Shown piece after piece: positions 33,196 to 46,489 of a DNA stretch of 64,000 bases; the stretch's first letter is position 1; each line of letters opens with the position of its first letter. The notes beneath the pieces were generated by a model that worked only from the letters and a program-made list of their open reading frames with translations, ran no database searches and was not told the DNA's origin. Location: assembly GCA_031310005.1 (NCBI GenBank), contig CM062385.1:2356001-2420000 (forward strand), written 5' to 3'. This stretch comes from Dactylellina haptotyla (Eukaryota > Ascomycota > Orbiliomycetes > Orbiliales > Orbiliaceae). A program made the translations under genes and the position numbers.

Positions 33196-35397
33196 ATGTC
33201 GGGCGCAAAACGATCACGGGAGGAGCTGGAGGAAGAGGTTCCCAACAAGCGGGCAGCTTCGGCAGCTGTAGATGAGGAAGACGACGGTATGAGATCAGCC
33301 AGACGTTCTAATGTGAGCTAACCCGGCTAACAGAGCGCAGATTCATCGTCGGATGATGGCGTCGGTCCTGCCCTCCCCACGGCAGCGGTCATCGCGAAGA
33401 AGAAACGAACGTTACGACATGAAGCTCTATATCTCTCCAATATGCCCACCCAGACGCGGTACTACCGATCATTGATGCACCGCGAGAACGTTACATTCGC
33501 ACAATGGACGCCCTTCACCGATTTCCTCATCACCACCTCGTCGGACGGAGTCATCAAGTTTTGGAAGAAGCAGGATATCGGCATTGAGTTTGCCAAGATG
33601 TTCAGGCCGCACACTGGCGATATTATCGGAGTGTCCGTCAGCGCAGACGGAGGTAGCTTTGCGAGCTGCGGGGCGGATAAGACGGTTAGGATCTTCGACG
33701 TGGTTACTTTCGGTATGGTGAGCGTCGTTTCCGAGGTCTGTGGATGTTTTGGTGGACGGCTTGCTAACTATTGTTTAGATCTCATCGCCATGTTAACTTT
33801 ACCATACACTCCCACGGCGATATGTTGGGTGCACAAACGAGGCGCCTCGCTACCTTTACTCGCTGTCGCGAACGAATCGAATCAGATACACATCTACGAC
33901 GGAAGAGGGGAGAACCCATCGCCGATACATGAGCTCAACAAACTTCACCGGGCGCCAGTAAACATTATATCTTTCAACAATCTGTTCGACTGCGTGGTGT
34001 CTACGGATACGAGTGGGATGGTGGAGTACTGGCAACCGCACGGGGACTACGAGAAACCAAACGACGTGTTCGAATACAAGAGTTCTACGAATCTATTCGA
34101 TTTCAAGAAAGCCAAGTCGATACCTACATCGGTGACAATGTCGCCGACCGGGACGCAGTTCGCGACGTTTTCGCTGCCGGATCGACAGATCAGGGTCTTT
34201 GATTTTGCATCCGGGAAACTGCTTAGGTCGTACGATGAATCGATTGAGACTATTACGACGATGCAACAGGCTGGAACAGCTATGCAGAAGCTGGAGGATG
34301 TTGATTTCGGACGGCGACTGGCGGTAGAGAGGGAAATTGAGGGTCCGACCTCGCGGAATAAGATGAATGTCATCTTTGATGAGAGTGGGCATTTTATCCT
34401 CTACGGGTCGATACTTGGTATCAAAGTGGTTAATACTGTCACAAACCGAGTTGTGAGATTGCTAGCTGGAGATGAGACCGGAATGGGAAGACCGTTGAAT
34501 CTTGCCTTATACCAAGGAGCACCGAAGAAGAAGAAAGTGATGACTTTAGATATGGCTGCGTCGTCGAACCCGTTGCTACAGGAAGCTGGGCTTCGAGATC
34601 CCATCTTGGTGTGCACTACGTACAACAAGCCTCGATTCTACATGTTTAACTCTGACAATGAGTACGCCCCCACACTTGCTTTTTTAGTTTGATGGCAGTT
34701 CGCTAACACGGTGACAGTGTCAATAAATCGGAGCGAGATATCCTCAATGAGAAACCGACGTCGAATGCCAAAGGCTCTGCCAAAATTGAAACGAAAGTCA
34801 AGGAAACTGGTACAGCAGCTATTCTGCATACTACCTTTGGCGATATTCATATTCGGTTGTTTCCTGAGGCTGCCCCGAAGGCGGTGGAGAACTTTGTTAC
34901 ACACTCGAAGAACGGGTACTATAACGGATTGATTTTCCATCGTGTGATACCAAAATTCATGATACAGGTGAGCAATATGTCGATTCCTGAGGCGCTTGGC
35001 AGTGGTACTGACAGTTGGACTAAAAGACTGGTGATCCGTTTGGGGACGGCACGGGGGGTGAAAGTATATGGGGACGCGAGTTTGAAGACGAGTTCTCGAC
35101 TCTGAAGCACGATAAGCCGTACACAGTATCGTAAGTTACGCGTCAAACTGCTCGCAATCTGAATAAACTTTGAAGCTAACAAGAATTTACTTCCTTAGAA
35201 TGGCCAATGCTGGTCCTAACACCAACGGATCACAGTTTTTCCTCACAGTGGAGAAGACGCCGTGGCTCGATAACAAGCACACTATCTTTGGAAGGGCAGT
35301 CCAGGGCTTGGACGTGGTGACGAAGATCTCCCAGACGCGGACACACAAGGATAAGCCAGTGCAGGATATCCAGATTATCAACATTGAAATAGTCTGA
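33196..35397 (+). CDS. WD40-cyclophilin fusion, peptidyl-prolyl isomerase (PPWD1 type)
   Basis: Exons 33196-33286, 33341-33712, 33779-34661, 34718-34967, 35027-35130 and 35199-35397; 632 aa. A short acidic/basic N-terminus ([15 protein letters not shown]) is followed by WD40 repeats from about residue 70 to 470 (for example [37 protein letters not shown]). The C-terminal cyclophilin domain occupies about residues 475-632: [31 protein letters not shown] (catalytic Arg in HRV), [20 protein letters not shown] and [10 protein letters not shown]. Catalytic Arg, Phe and Trp positions are all kept, so isomerase activity is expected. Human PPWD1 and plant CYP71 are spliceosome- or chromatin-associated; a nuclear role is inferred from orthology. 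Two introns interrupt the cyclophilin domain. Confidence 0.95.
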
Positions 35398-36244
35398 GCT
35401 GTGCACGAAAGAATTTCCCACCTCAAGTGTATTACTATTCAGTTAGAGTGATAAATGAGATTTTTCCACCTCGGAAACCGTGATTCCCTGTCCAAAAACT
35501 AAACTAAGCTCAGACCAGCGTTTTGGTGGGATGTCTTGGCGTACATCATAGTGCCGCCAGCCATCTTCGAGTTCTGCGCGACCAGAGCTCGACGTTTGAG
35601 AACGTGTTCCCAGCAGATTATACTTTGCGAAGAGTGAGGTTAGCTCCCGTTCCTGACTGATCATCAAGTCTTCCCGCGATTTTCTGCCTGTTTTTGTCTG
35701 GCCCGCATATCCCGCCGTATTCTCGAAAATTTGCCCATAATAACTTTATACTGCATGCCTCCAGCTGGCTGCGGACGGTTTGGACGAGACTAACTGCATA
35801 GCTCTGCATTCCTGACTTCTTACTTCCTCCCCTCCTCTTAAACGTTCCAAATATCTCTACTTCCTCTCTCTCTCCGTTATTCTTCCAAGGACAGTCGGTT
35901 TCATTCATTACACGCCCTCTACATCTATTGCGGGGCTCATTCAGGAGATAACTACAGCGACCAGGCGTTTACTGGATAGAGGTACCCTTTGAACTGGTAG
36001 TTCGTTGCATCACCAACGACCAACTTGCCTACCAGAGTCAATCAAAGTCGAGGTGTAACTTTGTAGCTGTCAGCGTCTCGGAAAAGGCTTCAGAACTAGC
36101 AAGAGTTGAGACGATAGCTTTCTCGACCAAGGGACCTCCGCCTCAGTCGCATTGCTGTCCGCGAGGCACCAGCCGGAGATCGCTTTCCCGCTTATCCATC
36201 CCACCTCCCTCCGTCGAGCCAGCCAAGCAGCTCACATAGAAGAC
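35398..36244. other. Intergenic, 0.8 kb, promoter of the debranching enzyme
   Basis: Lies between two plus-strand genes. A pyrimidine-rich tract at 35820-35885 probably belongs to the core promoter/leader. Nothing else recognised. Confidence 0.5.
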
Positions 36245-39200
36245 ATGGCCGGGAACAAAGTCTACCTTCTCATCCTCAAGGATGACGGTACTCCGGACGT
36301 CAATGGCACGTACATCCGCCTCCCTCCTCCTACGGAACCATACACTCTCCGCTTCCAAATTGAGGGTACATCCTCCATCACCAGGCAGGGCAGTCTTTGG
36401 GTCAACATTCCTGAGAAGGGCAAAGAATTTCACCGAGAAAACTACCGAGAGTTCAAGTGAGTAGAGCGTCCGTTCAATGAGTGATTTTTGATGACTTGTG
36501 CCAATACGTAATTATAATTGGTTCCTAATTTTATCGTTGTGTTGCCCAGGCTCTCACCGGACTTCACGAAGGCGTTGACGATTGATGTCCCAATCAATAC
36601 TTCTGGATCGTATGCCTTCCATTGCACATACTCCAAGCTGCCGGAATGGGACCCACTATCCAAGGCTGAGACCAATGGCGATGCTACGGCCCAAACAAGA
36701 ACACCAACGTTCTACGTCTGCGTTTCTCCAAACCTCACCATCAACAACAACCCATTGGAGCTCGACGGACTGGCGCTTATCTCTGCGGTTTCAAAATGGA
36801 TGGGACCACTGTCGAATTGGGAGCCCCAGTTGGCCCGTATCAGCGACAGAGGATACAATATGGTCCACTTCACTCCCATGATGTGGCGCGGAGAATCCAA
36901 TTCGCCGTACAGCATCTACTCGCAGCTCGAATTCGACCCCGACATTTTCGGCCGCGGTAAGGATGGTGTCGATATCGTCTCTGGGATCGTTGATAAGATG
37001 GAGAAAAAGTACAATATCTTGTCACTTACAGATGTCGTCTGGAATCATACCGCAAACAATACTTTATGGCTTCAAGATCACCCAGAAGCTGGATACAATT
37101 GCAAGACAGCACCATGGCTAGAATCCGCTTACGATTTGGATACTTCGCTGTTGCTTTTTAGCAAAAACCTCAGCAGACTCGGGTTTCCAACTGAGCTCAA
37201 AGATACTAGTGACTTGCTTCAGATCATGGAAGGAATCAAGACCCATTGTATCGGTGCTACCCGATTGTGGGAGTTTTACGTCATCGATACCGAGCAAAAC
37301 ACAGAGGCTGGCGTTCTCGCATGGGGGGCTAAGAAATGGAAGAAGATGGAGGTCAATCCAAGCTGGACATTCCAACAAAAGGCAAAGTATCTTGCTCAAC
37401 AGGGTCTGATCGGAATTGACAGAATGGGCGAGAGGTTCCGAAGATCGATCGATCCAGAGGTTGCGGCTGGCTTCCTTTACGCCTTGTTTGGCGAGCCTTC
37501 TGCGGATGATGATGAGTATGACCAACAAGATGCGAAGCTTCGCAAGGAACTCACAAAATATCTTGATGAGGTCAACTTACCACTGTACAAGGAATACGAT
37601 GAAGACGCAGAGGAACTCCTCGAACAGCTTTTCAACAGGATTAAATATGTGCGTCTTGACGACCACGGCCCAAAACAAGGTCCCATAACGGAGCAATCCC
37701 CTCTGATTGAAACATATTTCACCCGTCTTCCTCAAAACAAGAGAACTTCCAAGTTTGAAAAGAGAGAACTCGCATTGGCCAACAATGGTTGGATCTGGAA
37801 CGCAGATCCAATGATTGATTTCGCGGGTCCTTCGAGTCGAGCTTATCTCCGCCGAGAAGTTATCGTTTGGGGTGACTGCGTCAAATTACGTTATGGTAGA
37901 GGACCAGAGGATAGTCCTTACCTCTGGGAACACATGAAATTGTACACAGAGTTGATGGCTGAGACCTTCCACGGCTTCCGTATTGACAATTGCCATTCAA
38001 CACCAATTCATGTAGCAGAATTCCTATTGGATTGTGCCAGAAGGAAGCGATCGGATTTGTATGTTGCAGCTGAGTTGTTTTCGGGCAGCGAACAAAAGGA
38101 TTACATTTTCATCCAAAGACTCGGCATCAACTCGCTGATCCGAGAGGCTATGCAAGCATGGGGACCTGGCGAGCTTTCGAGACTCGTTCACAAGCATGGC
38201 GGCAAGCCGGTCGGGAGCTTTGAGCAAGACCATGTCAAGAGTGACGGAGGCGGCCAGGTTCGAAAGATCACGGCAAGCATCATCCACGCGCTCTTCGCAG
38301 ATTGTACCCACGACAACGAAACTCCAGCTCAGAAGCGTGTTCCAGAAGATACCCTCCCCAATGGAGCTTTGGTCTCGATGTGCTCCTGCGCGACTGGCAG
38401 TGTCATGGGTTACGATGATATCAATCCCAAACTTTTAGATGTTGTCAATGAGAAGCGTGTCTATAACACTGATGACGCAGCTCTCAGAGATGGCGGCATC
38501 GGCTGGGTCAAGAAGATTTTGAATAACATTCATGTCGAAATGGGAAATAAAGGATACAATGAGACTCACGTTCATCATGAGGGAGATTATATTACAGTCC
38601 ACCGAGTTCACCCGAAGACTCACGAAGGTTACTTCCTCATCGCGCATACCGCCTTTAGTGGAGGCTCTCATAGAGGCGACTTTAACCCAATTTATTTAAC
38701 CGATACTAAGGTCGAGCCTATGCTAAGCGTCAAGCTCACGGTCTCGAATACTCAGGCAGATCGTGACAGCGTCTTCAACGATCCATATTTGATCCGCGGT
38801 CTTCCATCCAAGGTCGTCCATCTGTCTCCTCCAACGATCAAAGATGAAGGGAACAACACTGTAGTTACAGTCCCCGACGAGTTTCCTCCAGGCTCTATCA
38901 TTCTCATGAAGACTCGAGTTCCAACAATTGACCAGTCGGTTGACCTTGATGGACTCTGTGTCTCCGATGCGGCTCAAGCGTTCAAGAATGTCAGTTTGAC
39001 AGATCTCAACTTCATTCTGTATCGTTGCGATTCCGAAGAACGCGACCATAGTGACGGCAAGATTGGCGTTTACAACATCCCTGACTTTGGTCCATTGGTC
39101 TACGCCGGCTTACAAGGTTGGTGGTCAGTTTTAAAGAGCGTGATTCGCGATAACAACCTTGGCCACCCCATCTGCCAGCATTTGAGAAACGGGACCTGGG

Positions 39201-41013
39201 CTTTGGACTACAGTGTCTCTCGTCTTGATAATCTAGCCGACCAGGGTTTCGATGGCCTCAGAGCTCCTTCGGCTTGGCTGAAGGCCCGATTTGACCATGT
39301 GAAGACTCTTCCGAACTTCTTGGTTCCTCGATACTTCGCTCTCGTCATTCAGACGGCGTACGACGCCGCATACGACAGAGCCATTGAGCTTTTCGGTGGA
39401 AATATCAAGAACGGTCACGAATTTGTTAAATCTCTCGCTATGGTTTCCATCCAGATGACAGGTTATATGAAGAGCGCCTCGTTGAGTCCTCACAGACAAA
39501 CCCCGTGTATGGCTGCCGGATTACCTCATTTTTCAAGCTCTTACATGCGATGCTGGGGCCGTGACATCTTCATTTCGCTCCGTGGCTTGCTCATTGCGAC
39601 CGGAAGATATGATGATGCCAAAGAACACATTGCGGCGTTCGCAGCCGTTGTCAAGCACGGTATGATTCCCAACCTTTTGGCTTCCGGTACGAATCCAAGG
39701 TACAACTCTCGCGATTCCGTTTGGTTCTTCCTTCAGAATATTCAAGATTATACCAAGTTCGCACCGAACGGAACTTCCATCCTTGATGAGAAGGTGAAGA
39801 GACGGTTCATACCGTTCGATGACACCTGGTTCCCAGTCGACGATCCAAGGGCGTTCAGCAAAGAAAGCACGATTGGAGAGGTGGTTTTCGAGTGTCTACA
39901 GCGTCATGCTAGCGGGATGAGCTTTAGAGAAGCAAACGCAGGACCGAACTTGGATTCTCAAATGAAGGATGCAGGGTTCCAGATTGATATCCAAACTGAC
40001 TGGACAAACGGGATGATCTTTGGTGGTAACCAGTGGAATTGTGGCACCTGGATGGATAAGATGGGAGAGAGTGATCGTGCTGGGAACAAGGGGGTTCCCG
40101 GAACTCCCCGTGATGGTGCACCAATTGAAATCACTGGTCTTCTCTACAGCGCTCTTCGTTGGGTCGATGGACTTTATAAGCAGGGCAAGTTCAGTCATGG
40201 GGGTATCGAGACTACGCAAGGCCGATCTATTTCTTGGGATGCATGGGCGGAGAAGATTAAATCCAGCTTCGAAAAGTGCTACTACGTGCCACTTGACCAG
40301 GGTGATGATAGCTGGTATGAGATCAATCCGAAGGTTATCAACCGTCGCGGTGTCTACAAGGATCTCTACCGATCCGGCAAGGAATACGAGGACTACCAAC
40401 TCCGACCTAATTTCTCTATTGCAATGGCTGTCGCTCCTGATTTGTTTGACCCGAATCACGCTCTTGGAGCGCTGAAGATTGCAGATGATGCTATTCGTGG
40501 GCCAACCGGTATGGCAACCTTAGAGTATGTTGCCTCATTCACCCTATTTCAGCGTAAAGCAGACACTGATTGATTATAGTCCGAAGGATTTGAACTACCG
40601 ACCATTCTATATCAACTGGGACGATAATAGCGACTTTGCGACCTCCAAGGGCAGAAACTACCATCAAGGACCGGAATGGTTGTGGCCAACAGGTTTCTTT
40701 CTTCGGTCGTTCCTTCACTTTGATCTGTTGAGGAAGAAGACTCTTGCGGAGAAGATTGAGACCTTCCAGCAGATCCATCGTCGTATCCAGAAATGCAAAG
40801 AGATGATTGAAGAGACGCCATGGGCGGGTTTGACAGAACTAACACAGAAGAACGGCGAGCTCTGCGGAGATTCGGTACGTGCTTATTTTTGATTGAATGG
40901 ATTTTATGGCATGTGCTAATAAGAAATTATAGTGTCCTACACAAGCTTGGTCTGCTAGCTGCATGATTGATGTTTTCCAGGACGCCGTTGAAGTCATCGC
41001 CAGTCAATCTTAG
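36245..41013 (+). CDS. gdb1: Glycogen debranching enzyme (4-alpha-glucanotransferase / amylo-alpha-1,6-glucosidase)
   Basis: A bifunctional cytosolic enzyme that removes glycogen branch points. Exons 36245-36456, 36550-40524, 40580-40874 and 40933-41013; 1520 aa, matching the roughly 1500-residue fungal family. The N-terminal half is a GH13 transferase: SLTDVVWNHTANNT, GFRIDNCHSTPIHVAEF (nucleophile Asp) and YVAAELFSGS (acid/base Glu). The C-terminal half is the GH133 glucosidase, with YMRCWGRDIFISLRGLL (catalytic Asp), NDGMIFGGNQWNCGTW-type block (DWTNGMIFGGNQ) and the final HQGPEWLWPTGFFLRS. All hallmark blocks are present. The three introns lie near the two ends and one large 4-kb exon carries most of the enzyme. 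Confidence 0.97.
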
Positions 41014-41524
41014 GGAGCAGGCGGGTTCAAAAGGTTTCAACGCCACGTCTTCGGCAGGGCTAGAGCCGCTAAATCGTCCTGGCGTTCTCACTATAATCAT
41101 GATGTGGATGGTGCGGCTGATTCTAGGTCTGAAGTGTAGACTTTAATGTTCTTGGGTCTTGTTTAATTGAGTCGTTCGCAGGGCATAGCATCACAGTAGA
41201 TGGGTGAGCAGAAGATCGTCTTCACTGAACGCAGTCCATCGCGTGATTGGGATTCTTTGTGCGTTTTTGTGTATTATAGATTCTTGTTTGTTAGTTAGTT
41301 TTGGGACTCTTTTTGGCAAGCGATGAGCGACGCTTTTATAGTGATGCACTATTGGCCCAGCGAATTATAGAAATAGACGCACAATGAATGAAACATTCTC
41401 TTGGATTTTCTAGATTCCCGTCTTGTAATAGACACGGTAAGGCTCTTATATTTCATCGACTGCGCCTTGGTCGGCTCGGTATCTTGTGAGTCACTGGCCG
41501 GAAGGTTAGTATCGAGATTTTAGG
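41014..41524. other. Intergenic, 0.5 kb
   Basis: 3' flank of the debranching enzyme and promoter of the macro-domain gene; no other feature. Confidence 0.5.
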
Positions 41525-42651
41525 ATGATTCGTCTCAGGCAGCCCAGAAACTTCCTTTCCCGTCCGTCTATACAACGAATCGTAACACGGGGATACTCAT
41601 CGCACATTTGGACATCATCATCTCAGCGTTATTTACTCAGTAACCGCTATCCCCGCAAAGTTCAGTCGAACAGTTCGCTTTTGGCTTCCATCAACGCAAG
41701 ATTTACAACACAAACCTACAGGCCGTTGAAGATGGAGAAGGTTCAAATAGAGGAAGCGAAGGCTTCTTCATCGACCGATGTCCAAGCTACAACTAGCGCG
41801 GCAGCTGCCGCTTCGAATAGTGCTGTCAGTGGTAACGGCGATGGAGGTGTTGTGATGGTACATGGTGATATATTTGCTGCGCCGGCGAATTCGGTTCTAA
41901 TCCGTTCGTATACTCGATTCTTTAAATTCCCACTGTTTGACTAGCTGATATTGATTTTGAAATTTTCGCGGTAGATGCGTGTAATTGTGTGGGTTCATGG
42001 GGTGCAGGGATCGCACTTGCTTTTAAACAGAAGGTACAGTCATATTTGATTCTATGATATTTTGATTGGCAACTCTTTGATCGAATATACTATGTTCTTG
42101 AGAAAGAAGAAAGAGGATATCTCTGATAACGATGGATAATGCGATAGTACCCTGCGGCATATCAAGTCTACCGCTCCCACTGCGAGAGCCGCTCGAATCC
42201 CTCGGGGTTACTAGGGACCACGCTGCTCATTGAGCCGCAGCTGACGGATCCGGGTAAACATTGGATTGCGTGTCTGTTTACCTCTGCTAGATACGGGAAG
42301 CGAGTGGACACGCCGGATATGATACTGGAGGCTACGGAGGCGGCGTTTGAGCACATGGTGAATCAGGTTGCGAATTTGGAGAGGGGTGGGAGGGAGATTG
42401 GTGCGTTGCATGCTTGTAAGATTAACAGTGGACGGTTTGGGGTGGATTGGGAGAGGAGTAGAGAGGTGCTTAACAAGGTGGTGAGGGAGGAAGGGAGAGG
42501 GAGGGCAGTTACTGTTTATGAGTTCGAGGAAGTGGTTGGAAGCACTGCAGGTGGGTCGCGCGGTGGCAGGGGAGGTTATCGAGGCGGTGGACGAGGAGGG
42601 AGAGGAGGCAGAGGAGGGAATTATACTGGAGGGAGAGGGCGGGGTGTATAA
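41525..42651 (+). CDS. poa1: Macro-domain protein, ADP-ribose 1''-phosphate phosphatase (Poa1 type)
   Basis: Exons 41525-41903, 41975-42033 and 42148-42651; 313 aa. Poa1 removes the 1''-phosphate from ADP-ribose 1''-phosphate, a by-product of tRNA splicing. Macro motifs: GDIFAAPANSVLIHACNCVG (ADP-ribose pocket; the His codon is split by intron 1), SWGAGIALAFK and the Poa1-typical KINSGRFGVDWE. The protein begins with an Arg/Ser-rich, acid-free segment (MIRLRQPRNFLSRPSIQR) resembling a mitochondrial presequence, with a second in-frame ATG at 41732 (M70) just before the macro domain. It ends with a 37-residue RGG/GRGG tail. The donor of intron 1 is GTTCGT, weaker than usual. Neither the presequence nor the RGG tail is standard for Poa1 as I know it. 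Confidence 0.88.
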
Positions 42652-43274
42652 ATCATAGGCTTCCCGATACTATCGGGGATCAGCAACTTGTAGATACATA
42701 GGTATTTAGTATCTGTATTATTTAGTATCTCTGCGCAGTTATGCCTACATTCAAATGTTAATAAGACTGTGAAACTTGAAATAAAATTGGAAAGGCATGT
42801 TTATGAACTACGCAGGTGGCGGGCGTCAAGACTACTTTAGCCACACACAGGCCTTGCCAGATAATATTTAATAGTATCTAGAGTCTAGACACTTACTCAC
42901 GTGAATAAGTCAAACTCTAAGTACGTACACACTACTATATAGCTTTTAACAGAATCGCTACCTAGTTATTTTACCTTTAACTATATACCATAATCCATAA
43001 TCTTAGATTCCCACCAGCTACACCTTATTCTACACTTAAGAACGTATCCTTACTAAATATATTGCACACAAGATACCTTGATAGCAAGGTAGGACAGATA
43101 TGAAGTTAAATGTTTAACTCATAATAAGTTTAAGGATAATAAACACTAAAGCACTAGAGAACTTAACATATATTTGAAACTGGAACTCAAACTGAGCCTA
43201 TAAAACCAGCCAGCAGCCCAAAATGTAGCAGCAACACTCGAAGCCTCAGCGCGAATCGAATCGAGCTAAACTGG
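42652..43274. other. Gene-free AT-rich stretch, 0.6 kb
   Basis: Strongly TA-rich sequence from about 42800 to 43260 with no open frame. It looks like decayed DNA, for example an old repeat altered by repeat-induced point mutation, but no family, terminal repeat or duplication can be shown. Confidence 0.4.
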
Positions 43275-46200
43275 TTAATAGAATCCCTGCAATTTATAAA
43301 ACTCTCGAACCTCTGTTTTAAAGGCTTTATACGCCTTCGTATAGCGGCCTTTTCGTACAATAAAATCGGTGTAGAAATTCTTCTTGTCTATAAGCCCATA
43401 GTTCGAGATGGCAGTGTTAGTAACTTTTTTTTTCCATATGCGATTTGATCTTAGCTTTGCTACTCTCTAGAGCGCTACATAAAAATAGAGGAATTAAAAA
43501 TATAGAGAACACACCTATTGCCGTTTCGAAGGTAATATATATGTGATCCAATTTTATCTTTTTCCCAACAGATGCCCACATTGAGATATCTATTGGTAAT
43601 GCTATCCTTGCCATCTCTGAACCTTTCCCAGTTCCAGCTTCATTCGACGAAAAGATATTATTTGCTTTCCCAGTATAGACAAATGCATTTTCTATCGCAT
43701 CTGGTGTACAAGTGATCAAGATATTCCGGCAGCAAGACAGGCCATGTTCATCCTTTGGTTTCTTTTGGCTTCTGCAGCAACCCCCATCTTTATCGACAAT
43801 AATAGAACTGTTCACTGCAAAGTAATCTTTGTATTAATCCTCGGAAAGACAATTTGGAGCGCATCCAAACTCACTTAATATCATAATCAACCGCTTTTCT
43901 GACTTTAGAGTTTTACAGTGCCCATAAACTAACAACCTAGGGCATTCTGGTTTAGGCCGATGATATGTCATTGAGGTCCGTTTGGCAACTCTAGGACTTG
44001 TGTTGCTAGAATACGTCGCGCCACTTGAGCCGCTCGATATTGGCAATCGAGGGAAGCTAGTATGGGATTCCTGGAGTCCAGTTTGCTGTATCGGTTCCCC
44101 TTCTGCATCTCCCTCACTAAATGTAGCGGCGTTCTGGCTCTTTGGTGGACGAATCGGCATGCTACGCTTCAGGTCAATGGTTTTAAAACCCGCTTTAACC
44201 CATATTTGAACTGAGGCGGCCGTTATGTCTTCAGTGGTTCTAGGTATGCGCCGGTAACCTATAGAAGCGTTTTCTGGGTTACTATATCCATAAAATTATC
44301 TGATTAGTTTCACCAAGAATTCATGACTATTCAATAAGGGGCAGACGCATTAGGTAGACTGAGGCGAGAAAAGCTCTCACATTGCAGCAATAACCTTGTA
44401 GTCGCATATTGAATGTTGGAAAGCTTTAGCATCTATTACCAAAACAAGTCAGCATTCATACTTCAAGTATTTCGAAGTTGCAATCACGAATTGTGAGAGG
44501 CTAACCATTGTGAGAGGTGAATATAATTTCACTCCTATCAGATGAGGTGAAACCATTCTCTTTTCTTCGTATATATACTCTCTGATCAAATCCTTCCCCT
44601 CTAACTCCATCTCGATTTCCACTCGGGGAATAAAATACGGGTGTAAATAATGTGTTTCGTGTATCGTATTTAGGATCACCAACTAAAAATGAGAACGCCA
44701 ATGAAATTAAAATACCCTTCTTTAATTTCAATTGCATAAGAATTATTTATTAGAAAGGTTTCTTACAAACTTTCTCTTGGGATCCTAATATGTTCCGATC
44801 ATCAATAGTAATAGTATTGCTTTCAGATTTCCCTGGTGTACCGCTGGCGAAATCGATATTGCTTCGAATAACTCTTATTCGACGTACCTCATTATCGTAA
44901 TCACCTTTACATACAAGGGTCCTATATGTATATAAAATAGTTTTATATATTAGTGAGTCCTATGACGTGCATATAAATCCACTCTTGCATCATCAGCAGA
45001 CAAAAAGGTGATATATTTACCTTTCGAAAACTATATACTCGTCGTCATCATTTGCGTTATAAATTTCTGCCGGATCCAGTCCCAGTTTAATTATGTCTTG
45101 AGGGACGTATGGTAAATCTAAGAATTCTGGAGGCTTTCTCCCAACAGGGTGGAGTTTGAAAATATCCTAACACGTTACAATATCAGTTTGCTAGCACCTG
45201 GTAAGATATAAAACTAGTCTCGTTGCGAGACGCTGGTGTTGCCCAGTTGTAATACAAACAACTCACCTCTTGTATCAGAAATAGGACCAAATCTACCAAT
45301 GATGCAGAGGCATCTAGGGATGGAGCTGAAGAGACTGAGAAATAGTCGAAGTTTGTTATTATCTCGCGTACGAGCCACCCAGACTTCATCAGCTTCACGT
45401 AGTTTATCGCAAATTTTGTCGTGTCCTCTGGCCAATCCGGGCTACACTATAAGACAAATTAGCATCCAACATTATTTCGTATAGAAAAATGATACAGCCT
45501 CGATTAACTCTCGTGAGAGGACCAGATACAATATATGACCTAAGGTTTAAATTCTATTCACTCACCTCATTCAACCAAGAGCTAACTTTATGCAACAGAT
45601 AATCAATGTTGAACCACCCCAGATTGACACCGTAAGACTGCAACTCCTTTCCGAAAAGAGAGAATAGATGTTCTTGCGAAGGGGTGTGTTTCTCTTGAAC
45701 TTTATATTGAAGTTCACTTTCGGAGAGAGCTGTGCTCTTCTTCTCCCCCGTGGATATAACACTCTTACGTTTCCCTTTGGGATCCGGCATCCTCTCTCCA
45801 CTCTCTGGCTCGGTTTCAATGGGTAGGGTTCTCGGAAGGGTCAATAGGTCACAGTCGCAGTCATGGAGTCTTCCTTGGCGAGTGGTAATATGTGAGCCTG
45901 TCGCAATGGAAATGGGGGGGTCTCCCATCTTTTGCCTAACATATTGTTGGATTAAATTGTTAAAAAGCCTCTTGTTCATATACAGAACGTTTGGGTTTGT
46001 GTTATATTATCGGTGTAAAGCTTACATTGCCAGAGCAAGCGAGAGATAGTTAATCTCGTACTCGAGGTTGCGGTAACGCTGCTGGCACACTTGGAGACCT
46101 TTCCTTGTCTGGTCGTGTTGGAAAAAGGTTTTGGGGCTTCTCTGGACATCGGCATTCCAAGATATCTCCTTCTCGAACTTCGATATTTTGATAGATATCT

Positions 46201-46489
46201 TGCACTTTCCGAAGAATTCCTCTGTCTCTTTAGTGGTATCGTTGAAACGTTTTATGATCTTGTTGAGGTCCTGATCAAGAGAGTCTTGGGCTTGAGGACC
46301 GAAACGATCTGTAAGGTCCTTTTTGCGCTTCAAAATGGCATCCGAGAGTCTCTTCAGACTAGAGTGCACCAGCTGCACCTGTTCAACAAAAGCTTTTACC
46401 GAGCCGTCGAGATTTTCGTAGGCGCTGAAGCCCTCGTAGACCACTCCGAGGAATTTCAAGAGTGGGCCGATCAAAGCTGCTTCGGCCAT
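43275..46489 (-). CDS. Ten-exon protein of unknown function with N-terminal helical domain
   Basis: Minus-strand exons 46026-46489, 45566-45935, 45267-45446, 45021-45166, 44767-44921, 44506-44682, 44381-44432, 43875-44281, 43515-43814 and 43275-43387; every junction is in phase; 787 aa. The first 155 residues are helical (FLGVVYEGFSAYENLDGSVK, then KRLSDAILKRKKDLTDRFG) and resemble the N-terminal helical domains of fungal STAND/HeLo-type proteins, but only in general character. The centre has a charged linker (PKGKRKSVISTGEKK) and blocks such as DIFKLHPVGRKPPEFLDLPY and FGDPKYDTRNTLFTPVFYSP. The C-terminus is basic (DFIVRKGRYTKAYKAFK). No nucleotide-binding, kinase or catalytic motif seen. 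Divergent from a permease across 1.2 kb and inside an AT-rich island. Confidence 0.75.
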
